DNA of 64,000 nt from Sphingobacteriales bacterium 46-32 (GTDB lineage: Bacteria > Bacteroidota > Bacteroidia > Chitinophagales > Chitinophagaceae). Shown here in pieces: positions 1 to 6,340 of this stretch (its first letter is position 1; every line of letters begins with the position of its first letter). The notes under the pieces were generated by a model that had not been told where the DNA came from, did not search any database, and worked only from the letters and a program-made list of their open reading frames with translations. The stretch spans positions 1,116,001 through 1,180,000 of the forward strand of contig MKTY01000020.1 in the NCBI GenBank assembly GCA_001898485.1, written 5' to 3'. The position numbers and the translations under genes were made by a program.

Positions 1-567
1 GCCTGGGAAGAAGTCAGAGACATGGAAGTGGATGGCATAAAGCTGGGTTTTGCTTTTATAAAAGCCATAGAGGGCCTGGGTAATACCGATCCCCAGTTTC
101 ATCGCAACTGGCGGCGGTCACGCTCGCAGAACGTGGTGCGGGGCGCCTATCATTTTTTCATCGCTTCAAAAGATGGAAAAATGCAGGCAGAAAATTTTAT
201 TAAAAGAGTAGACCTCGAGTCGGGCGATCTGCCACCTGTGCTGGATGTAGAGCAACGCAATGGCGTGTCAAAAGAGCAACTGCGGAAAGAAGTAAAAAAA
301 TGGCTCGCGACCGTCGAGAACTACTATAAGGTAAAACCGATCATCTATACCAATGTGGATTTTTATGTCCAGAACCTGGGCCGTGATTTTGATGATTATC
401 CGCTTTGGGTAGCACATTATTATCAGCAACAGCAACCACGTATCAGCCGGCACTGGCATTTCTGGCAGCATAGTGATCAGGGTCGTGTGAACGGAATTAT
501 TCCCAAAGTCGATTTCAATGTTTTTCGCGGCGACTCACTTGAGTTTAAAGAATTGCTGGTGCCGTGA
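1..567 (+). CDS. Glycoside hydrolase family 25 lysozyme (5' end outside the window)
   Basis: This is the C-terminal part of a GH25 muramidase, which cleaves the MurNAc-GlcNAc bond of peptidoglycan. The frame is open from base 1 (A-W-E-E-V-R-D before the first ATG at base 22), and that segment matches the usual family stretch ahead of the first ATG, so the gene starts upstream of the window. The typical LPPVLDVE strand carries the catalytic D-x-E pair, and a W-x-F-W-Q-H segment near base 460 and a final VDFNVF motif are family hallmarks. It probably acts in the envelope, in wall remodelling or attack on other bacteria; the signal peptide would lie outside the window. Family assignment is firm; the biological role is inferred. 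Confidence 0.9.
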   Translation, partial: AWEEVRDMEVDGIKLGFAFIKAIEGLGNTDPQFHRNWRRSRSQNVVRGAYHFFIASKDGKMQAENFIKRVDLESGDLPPVLDVEQRNGVSKEQLRKEVKKWLATVENYYKVKPIIYTNVDFYVQNLGRDFDDYPLWVAHYYQQQQPRISRHWHFWQHSDQGRVNGIIPKVDFNVFRGDSLEFKELLVP

Positions 568-603
568 GTTGAACCAAACAATGTACCTTTTACCAGTAAA
601 ACA

Positions 604-831
604 ATGCAGATGGAACAGGGCTGGGATCCGGAAGTAAAACAGTTTTTTCTTAAAATTCTGAATACGATAAGCTGGGGGCTGATCTGGATACTTATGGCCG
701 CCACTTTTGGGCTCTATCTTGGCTGGGCATACAATAGCGGTCGTCCTGTTTATACACAAATCATTTACTACGTGGTCATGCCTCTATCCTTATTTTTTGT
801 AGTGCGGCATATTTACCGCCTCTGGAAATAA
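604..831 (+). CDS. Small membrane protein, unrecognised
   Basis: A 75-residue protein with two predicted membrane helices (about residues 22-42 and 51-70) separated by a short loop, and basic residues at the end (R-L-W-K). It starts 37 bases after the lysozyme gene; the second ATG at 610 is an equally possible start. I do not recognise a family with certainty. Small two-helix proteins of this kind are common in Bacteroidota genomes. The coding call rests on the intact frame, plausible composition and fit between neighbours. Confidence 0.65.
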   Translation: MQMEQGWDPEVKQFFLKILNTISWGLIWILMAATFGLYLGWAYNSGRPVYTQIIYYVVMPLSLFFVVRHIYRLWK

Positions 832-1011
832 TAGAACCGCTGTTGTCAGAGCAACGATGATCTGCCGGTAAACCGGGTGTCTTAATTATTTCCTTTTTTT
901 ATGTACTGCTGTACGGATAAAACAGACCCGGGGATATCAAAGTAAAAAATACCCGCCAGTACGGATAGAGGAGCTTTTCAGGAATAGCTATTTTGGAGCA
1001 TTCGTTTTTGT

Positions 1012-1422
1012 ATGACATTCAAGCAGCTATGCCGGCAGGTGGTGATACTGGGAACGCTCCTGATCTGGTTAATCAAATTCCTGATTCGTCCCCTTCACCT
1101 GTTGCCGCATGGCGCAGATTTTATGCTGGGCGTGGCTCCCAATCTGCTGGGTTCCTTTTTAATTCCCTTCGGCGCATACTGGTTTTTTCATGGGCGTGAT
1201 CATCTTATGGCCCGTCTGCTGCGCCTGCAAAATGCGGTGGAGTTGCGCCAGGTGTGCCTCATCAGTTTTGGCCTGCTTGTGCTGAATGAATATCTGCAGA
1301 TGTTTCCCGTCTTTGGCCGCACCTTCGATGTCTATGACATTCTGATGTCTGTGCCCGGACTCGGACTTTCTTATTTTTCTTTTACCTGGCTGCAGCAGCG
1401 ATATGCTGCCAGTGCGGGTTAA
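1012..1422 (+). CDS. VanZ-like small integral membrane protein
   Basis: A 136-residue protein with about four membrane helices. The region around residues 95-120 (N-E-Y-L-Q, then G-R-T-F-D-V-Y-D-I) resembles the conserved part of VanZ-like proteins, where a Q-x(n)-R-x-x-x-x-D-x-x-x-N pattern precedes the last helix. VanZ-type proteins have no established enzymatic activity. The gene ends on the + strand and overlaps by four bases the end of the convergent minus-strand gene. The family call is tentative. Confidence 0.6.
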   Translation: MTFKQLCRQVVILGTLLIWLIKFLIRPLHLLPHGADFMLGVAPNLLGSFLIPFGAYWFFHGRDHLMARLLRLQNAVELRQVCLISFGLLVLNEYLQMFPVFGRTFDVYDILMSVPGLGLSYFSFTWLQQRYAASAG

Positions 1423-1841
1423 CTGCTATGGTCGGCCACTATTTTCCACTGGCCATTTATTTTTCTGAACACAAGGGTATAATGTCCCTGCAGATCGCCT
1501 ATGGTACGGTATAGTTTCCATTTACCCACTACAAAGAAATAATCTGGCGAAAGCTGTTTTACCGACAACAGATTAAACTGCAGTTTGCCCATGGCAGCGG
1601 TATCGGGATAACCCTGTTTGTAGTTTCGCAATGTATTGGCCCAGCCATAAGTCACACCCCTCGACCCGATAAACATCAGCGAGTCATTTTCCCAGTAGCC
1701 GCTCATAAACTGCTCCAGTTTGCCCTCATTCCAGGCCCGGGTTTGCTGATCAAGTATATCGCGAATGGCTTTCTCGTCGGCAGATTGAGCAAGGCTGCAA
1801 TAGCTGATAAGGAGGAAAAAAGCACCCAGGAGAGTCTTCAT
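1419..1841 (-). CDS. Secreted SnoaL/DUF4440-like protein
   Basis: About 140 residues with an N-terminal signal peptide (MKTLLGAFFLLISYCSLAQ), which is why I start it at 1841 and not six codons upstream. The mature part has the cone-shaped NTF2/SnoaL fold signature: an opening helix with a pattern like I-R-x-I-L-D-x-Q-x-x-A-W-N-x-G, then G-Y-W-x-x-D, a mid-domain helix, and the closing strands L-V-F-R-K-I-N-G-Q-W-K-I-V-x-D-H-S. Related DUF4440 proteins bind small ligands or act as accessory domains; no substrate can be named here. It is probably periplasmic. Confidence 0.75.
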   Translation of the reverse strand: MKTLLGAFFLLISYCSLAQSADEKAIRDILDQQTRAWNEGKLEQFMSGYWENDSLMFIGSRGVTYGWANTLRNYKQGYPDTAAMGKLQFNLLSVKQLSPDYFFVVGKWKLYRTIGDLQGHYTLVFRKINGQWKIVADHSS

Positions 1842-1871
1842 GCAATAAGTTTTGTACAAGGTACTGCAATC

Positions 1872-2264
1872 CTAGTGATCGCAGTCATCGGCATGGGCAT
1901 GATCATGCACACGGCAAAAACGATAATTGAGGAAATGAGCCAGTACAATCAGAATAACAGCCGGCAGAAGGAGCCAGTTTTCATAATGTATAAAGAACAG
2001 CTTTAGCACCAACAGGCCAATACCCGCCAGAAACAGGGTAAAAGGAAGCCAGCTATGGTGGTGTTTGCGGAATCCATGATAAAATGAATAGGTCCCTATC
2101 GAAAAGGCCAGCATTACCATTCCTGCTTCAAATGCCGGATTATGAATGATATTGACGCCAAATAAAGGCAGGGCCGACATAAACAGGGGCAATACCGCAC
2201 AATGAATGGCACAGGCCACAGAGGCGGTAATTCCCATCGCATCCCAGTTGATCTTTAATCGCAT
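1872..2264 (-). CDS. MerC-domain membrane protein
   Basis: About 130 residues with four hydrophobic helices. The first helix contains C-A-I-H-C (A-C-A-I-H-C-A-V-L-P), the conserved MerC metal-thiol signature. The C-terminus is rich in His, Asp and Cys (C-R-V-H-D-H-A-H-A-D-D-C-D-H), suggesting metal binding. MerC of mercury operons imports Hg(II); chromosomal Bacteroidota homologues without a mer operon are more likely to handle other metals. I start it at the Met before R-L-K-I-N-W-D; an upstream in-frame start at 2303 would add a Cys-rich leader. It is transcribed away from the SCO and Fur-type genes, which supports a metal role. Confidence 0.8.
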   Translation of the reverse strand: MRLKINWDAMGITASVACAIHCAVLPLFMSALPLFGVNIIHNPAFEAGMVMLAFSIGTYSFYHGFRKHHHSWLPFTLFLAGIGLLVLKLFFIHYENWLLLPAVILIVLAHFLNYRFCRVHDHAHADDCDH

Positions 2265-2352
2265 AAAGAGGGCAAAAGTATCAAAAAAGCAACAATGTTG
2301 CAAATATTTATTAAGCCTTGTCCTACAGGCACTAAAATCGTCAGATCCTTGG

Positions 2353-2360
2353 TACCTTTG
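2353..2360 (+). promoter_or_regulatory. Candidate Bacteroidota -7 promoter element
   Basis: TACCTTTG fits the TAnnTTTG -7 consensus of the Bacteroidota primary sigma factor and lies 21 bases before the SCO start codon. No well-spaced TTG -33 element is visible, so this is a weak candidate for the sco-fur transcript. Confidence 0.35.
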
Positions 2361-2381
2361 CGGGTAATTTAATTGCGTGTT

Positions 2382-2975
2382 ATGTCAAAGAAAGCCCTGC
2401 TCTATATCGTTTTTTTTGCTGTGCTGGTAGTTGCATTCTTTCTGGTGGTCAAACAGTGGATTGTGCGAAAGGATACCATTTCTGTGGTACAGCCTTTTTC
2501 TTTTGTGAACCAGGATGGCCAGCGATTTACCAATAAGGATGTGGAGGGAAAGGTATATGTGGCCGAATACTTTTTTACTACCTGCCCCGGCATTTGCCCC
2601 ACCATGAACACCAATATGAACAAAGTGTATCAGCGTTTCAAAGGCAATAAAGATTTTCTGATCCTTTCGCATACCTGCGATCCCGAGCAGGATTCGGCCA
2701 GCCAGTTGAAGAAATATGCTGATTCGATGCAGGTAGATACCCGTCAGTGGGTTTTTCTTACCGGCAGAAAAGACAGTCTCTACACCATGGCCCGTCTTAG
2801 TTATACTATTGATGATCCTAAAAATAACCTGCGCAATATTGATGACGATTTTCTGCATACACAATTTTGGGCACTGGTAAACAGAAAAGGTGAAGTGAAA
2901 AAGATTTATGATGGATTGAAAGATGAAGAGATCAACGAACTGATGGCTGATATTGAAAACATGTTAAAAGAGTAG
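2382..2975 (+). CDS. SCO1/SenC family copper chaperone or thiol-disulfide protein (copy 1)
   Basis: A 197-residue thioredoxin-fold protein anchored by one N-terminal helix (residues about 5-25). It carries the SCO metal-binding motif T-C-P-G-I-C-P-T-M (CxxxC) and the downstream His in F-L-H-T-Q-F-W, so all three Cu ligands are present. SCO proteins deliver copper to the CuA site of cytochrome oxidase subunit II or act as thiol reductants. I chose ATG 2382 over a TTG three codons upstream. The Fur-type gene starts seven bases after its stop, so the two are probably co-transcribed. A second SCO gene lies in the oxidase operon at 61.9 kb, so this copy may serve another cuproprotein or a redox-stress role. 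Confidence 0.9.
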   Translation: MSKKALLYIVFFAVLVVAFFLVVKQWIVRKDTISVVQPFSFVNQDGQRFTNKDVEGKVYVAEYFFTTCPGICPTMNTNMNKVYQRFKGNKDFLILSHTCDPEQDSASQLKKYADSMQVDTRQWVFLTGRKDSLYTMARLSYTIDDPKNNLRNIDDDFLHTQFWALVNRKGEVKKIYDGLKDEEINELMADIENMLKE

Positions 2976-2982
2976 TGAGCAT

Positions 2983-3402
2983 ATGCAAGCAGATATCAGG
3001 AACATACTGAAGCGTAACCAGCTTAGTGTTACTGCGAGCAGGGAAAAGATATTGCATCTCTTCCTCGAACAGTCTGGTGCGCTGGCGCATGGTGATATAG
3101 AAAAAAGAGCCGGCGAAAAATTTGACCGTGTCACGGTATACCGCACCCTGCAGACATTTGTGGAAAAGGGCATCATTCATACTATTCCCACAGCCGACAA
3201 TTCGGTACGTTATGCATTATGCAAAGACAATTGTGAAGCCGGGCATCATCACGATCAGCACATTCATTTTGTATGCAGCCATTGTGGTCAAACCTTTTGT
3301 CTCGATGATGTGGTGACGCCTGAAATTAAACTTCCCCGGGGATATTCTACTAACCATATTGAAGTAGTGGTCAATGGCATTTGCCGTGAATGCACGGCCT
3401 GA
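2983..3402 (+). CDS. Fur-family transcriptional regulator
   Basis: A 139-residue regulator with the Fur layout: an N-terminal winged helix (residues 1-80, including R-V-T-V-Y-R-T-L-Q-T-F, the recognition-helix motif) and a C-terminal metal-binding dimer domain. The regulatory site is the His-rich stretch H-H-H-D-Q-H-I-H-F, followed by C-S-H-C and a final C-R-E-C, the pair of CxxC motifs that hold structural zinc. The motifs cannot distinguish Fe (Fur) from Zn (Zur) sensing. The neighbouring SCO and MerC genes suggest a role in metal homeostasis for this cluster. Confidence 0.9.
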   Translation: MQADIRNILKRNQLSVTASREKILHLFLEQSGALAHGDIEKRAGEKFDRVTVYRTLQTFVEKGIIHTIPTADNSVRYALCKDNCEAGHHHDQHIHFVCSHCGQTFCLDDVVTPEIKLPRGYSTNHIEVVVNGICRECTA

Positions 3403-3446
3403 TATTTCCATTACAGCAAAACGATAAAACAGCCGCAGACAAGGCA

Positions 3447-3480
3447 TAAAAAAAGCCCCCGTGTAGACACACGGGGACTT
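3447..3480 (-). terminator. Rho-independent terminator
   Basis: CCCCGTGT (3457-3464) and ACACGGGG (3469-3476) form a perfect 8-bp stem with a 4-base loop. Read on the minus strand it is followed by GCTTTTTTT, so it ends transcripts from the M3 peptidase gene, about 130 bases past its stop. Confidence 0.75.
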
Positions 3481-3603
3481 AGGTTAAGGCTCTGATTAGT
3501 AGCTATTTTAAAATAAGTTTTTGCTAATTGGAAATCAAAAATAATATCAAGATTCCAATTTTCCGAATTTAAGTCATACCACTTTCGGGGTATTTTTTCC
3601 CCC

Positions 3604-5328
3604 TCAGGCCTCCAGTGCGTCAAGTTCCTGTTTCACAAATTGCATGAGTCCGCTGATATGCCCCGGCGAAAAATCGAAGCGAAGTCCTGCTGCCTCAAAA
3701 AGTTCGGGCAGTGTGCGGGTGCCTCCCAGCGACAGGGCAGCCAGGTAATTGTCTACTGCTTTAGCCGGGTTTTGCTTGTATTGCTGCCATAAACCGATGG
3801 CTCCCAATTGGGCAATTCCGTATTCGATGTAGTAAAAAGGTACTTCAAACAGGTGAAGCTGACGCTGCCAGGAAAACTGGCGGTAGGCATCCAGTCCGCT
3901 GAAATCAATTTCCGGGGAAGTAAATTCCTGCAATATTTCCATCCATTTGGCGGTACGTTGTTCCACGGTATGAGCGGGATTTTCGTAGATCCAGTGCTGA
4001 AATTTGTCAATAGTGGCTATCCAGGGGAAAATGGTGATTACGCGCTCCAGCTGCTGTTCTTTGGCGCGCTTCAGTTCTTCTTTGTTGTTGAAAAATACAT
4101 CCCATTGATTCATACTGAACAGTTCCATACTCATGCTGGCCACTTCTGCAATTTCTGTGGGGTATTCTTTAAAACCATTCAGTTCGAGCTCATGAGCGAG
4201 AAAACTGTGAATAGCATGACCGCCTTCGTGCACCATCGTCGTTACATCATCGAGCTGACCCGCCGCGTTCATAAAAATAAAAGGAGCTCCGCTTTCTGCT
4301 AACGGACAATTGTATCCGCCGGGAGCTTTACCCTTGCGGCTTTCAAGATCCAGGTGTCCCAGCTGTTGCATCTTGCGCAGGCAATCACCAAAGAATGGTT
4401 TCAGTTTATCAAAGCAGGCAATTGTTTTGTCGATCAGCTCCTGTCCGTTTTCGAAGGGATGCAGTGGTTTGACTCCTTCCGGCTCTGCCTCAACGTCCCA
4501 GGGGCGCAACACATCGAGGCCCAGCTTCTGGCGTTTGGCAGCATACAGCTGATTCACGAGAGGCATTACATGCAGCTTTACCGCTTCATGAAACTGGAAA
4601 CACTGCTCTTTGCTGTAATCAAAACGGCCCAGTTCAATAAAACGAAAGTCACGATAATTATCAAAGCCCGCATTCAGTGCAACCTGATTACGCTTGTTCA
4701 GCAGTGAATTGAATACCTCATTCAGGGCATCTTTATCCTGCAGGCGACGTTCCGCAATTTTGCGAAACACTTCTTCGCGCAGACTGCGGTTGGGATCTTC
4801 CAGAAATTTTGCCGCCTGTTGAAGTGTATATTCCTGGCCGTTTACATCCACTGTCATTTTACCGGCAATCATACCAAAGCGCTGGGCTTCTACATTCAGT
4901 TCGGCCTGCAAGGGAATATTTGCTTCGCGGAAAAGATCAATATTCTTGCGCACATTGCGCAGGTAAGTAAAGTATTTGGCCTGATCGAGCTGTGCCGCAT
5001 ACGGGCTCTCCACCAGTTTACGATTGAGCCGGTCGGCAAAAGGCTGTATGCGAGGCTGTATTTCCAGCATGAAATAATTGAAAGACTCTTCCAGTTCCTT
5101 ATTCTCCGTGTCGCAGGTCATCCGGATCTGTCTCCAGCATGCATCTTCGCTGATGAGGGCTTCCAGCTCACTGAGGTCGTGCAGCCAGCGATCGAGGTCC
5201 TGTGCACTGCCAATGGGGCGTTGAACCAGCTCGGTGAAATAAGGTTCCAGCGACTCCCAGTTACTTACTGTAAAATCTGCCGGCATAAAATGCCGGGGCA
5301 ATTTTTTTATATCTGCGCTATAGTTCAT
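3604..5328 (-). CDS. M3 family oligoendopeptidase (PepF-like)
   Basis: A 574-residue cytosolic zinc metallopeptidase that degrades oligopeptides. The active site is H-E-G-G-H (H367, E368, H371), and a glutamate 28 residues after the first His (in T-E-I-A-E-V-A-S) is the expected third zinc ligand. There is no signal peptide. The length fits the M3 oligoendopeptidase group, which is mostly helical as here. The gene stands alone: a terminator lies beyond its 3' end, and about 125 bases separate it from the DUF5606 gene. Confidence 0.93.
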   Translation of the reverse strand: MNYSADIKKLPRHFMPADFTVSNWESLEPYFTELVQRPIGSAQDLDRWLHDLSELEALISEDACWRQIRMTCDTENKELEESFNYFMLEIQPRIQPFADRLNRKLVESPYAAQLDQAKYFTYLRNVRKNIDLFREANIPLQAELNVEAQRFGMIAGKMTVDVNGQEYTLQQAAKFLEDPNRSLREEVFRKIAERRLQDKDALNEVFNSLLNKRNQVALNAGFDNYRDFRFIELGRFDYSKEQCFQFHEAVKLHVMPLVNQLYAAKRQKLGLDVLRPWDVEAEPEGVKPLHPFENGQELIDKTIACFDKLKPFFGDCLRKMQQLGHLDLESRKGKAPGGYNCPLAESGAPFIFMNAAGQLDDVTTMVHEGGHAIHSFLAHELELNGFKEYPTEIAEVASMSMELFSMNQWDVFFNNKEELKRAKEQQLERVITIFPWIATIDKFQHWIYENPAHTVEQRTAKWMEILQEFTSPEIDFSGLDAYRQFSWQRQLHLFEVPFYYIEYGIAQLGAIGLWQQYKQNPAKAVDNYLAALSLGGTRTLPELFEAAGLRFDFSPGHISGLMQFVKQELDALEA

Positions 5329-5395
5329 ATCAGGTATTTAAACAAGAACAAGTTTATCCCGGCAAAGTTAAAAGCAATCGGGCATCCTTTCTTAA

Positions 5396-5438
5396 ACACA
5401 AAAGCCGCAAACACGCATGGGCGGGCTTGCAGCTTTTT
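5396..5438 (-). terminator. Rho-independent terminator after the DUF5606 gene
   Basis: On the minus strand, AAAAGCTGCAA and TTGCGGCTTTT pair almost perfectly (one G-U pair) around a GC-rich loop and are followed by TTTTGTGTTT. It lies 15 bases after the DUF5606 stop codon. Confidence 0.65.
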
Positions 5439-5452
5439 GTATAATGAATTGA

Positions 5453-6088
5453 TTATTTCTTTTTAGTAGCAGCCTTTTTCTTAGGTGCTTCTTCTGCGTC
5501 GTCGCTTTCTTTTTTCGCCGACTTTTTAGCAGGCTTTTCTTCAGCGCCCTCAGCCTTTTCTTTTTTCGCAGCAGTTTTTTTGGCTGGTTTCTCTTCCCCC
5601 TCTTCTTTTTTCGCCGCTTCTTTCTTAGTAGCTTTTTTAGCAGGCTTTTCTTCTACAGCAGGCGCTTCTTCGGCTACAGGTGCTTCTTCTTCCACTTCCG
5701 GCAGGGCAGATAATTTGATCTCAATATTTTTCTTTTTCAGCAGTTCAAACCACTTAACCATTTTTTTCAGGTCACTGGCATATACCCGCTCAAAATCCAT
5801 ATCCGGAAATGCTTTCTGGAAATACTGGGTCAGCTTCGCATTGTCTTTAGTATCGGGAAGTTCACCCCCGGCCTTTTCCATGGCATTAAATATCTCTACC
5901 AGGTTCACATTGTCGCGAACGGTATACACTTCTATACTCTCCAGATGCGAAAAGTTGTGAATACGGGAAGAGGCAAATTTGGTACTGTTGTCATCCAGTG
6001 AGCGGATGATAGCACCATCATTCTTACTGTTGATCAGTTCAAACAAGCCGGGCAACCCGGTTACAGCTACAAGCTTACTATACTCCAT
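5453..6088 (-). CDS. DUF5606 protein with a histone H1-like Lys/Ala-rich tail
   Basis: About 211 residues in two parts. Residues 1-125 (from M-E-Y-S-K-L-V-A-V-T-G) form a compact domain matching DUF5606, a Bacteroidota-restricted family of unknown function. Residues from about 130 to the end are low-complexity: first Glu/Ala/Pro-rich (P-V-A-E-E-A-P-A-V-E-E), then repeats of the type E-E-K-P-A-K-K-x-A-K-K-E, ending in K-K-K-A-A-T-K-K-K. Such tails resemble bacterial H1-like proteins and may bind nucleic acid, but this is inferred. I start at the Met before E-Y-S-K; a start ten codons upstream is also open. Confidence 0.8.
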   Translation of the reverse strand: MEYSKLVAVTGLPGLFELINSKNDGAIIRSLDDNSTKFASSRIHNFSHLESIEVYTVRDNVNLVEIFNAMEKAGGELPDTKDNAKLTQYFQKAFPDMDFERVYASDLKKMVKWFELLKKKNIEIKLSALPEVEEEAPVAEEAPAVEEKPAKKATKKEAAKKEEGEEKPAKKTAAKKEKAEGAEEKPAKKSAKKESDDAEEAPKKKAATKKK

Positions 6089-6340
6089 AATGTCTTCGAA
6101 AGATTTTAAGATGCGCAAGATACTCGAGTTCGGCCAAATGCGCCCAGACCGGCCAAATTTTCACGCAAAACCATGCTTTAAATGATGGCCAATAACCGTA
6201 AATATCGGGCCACAGCACAGAAAATCGCCAAAAAAATAGACTGATATGCAACGAATAGCGTCAAAATTCACCGTTTTAACATTTTTAACAACGAAGGTTA
6301 TTCAACAGAGGGGCGTCTTATTTGCTGTAATCAGAAGAAT

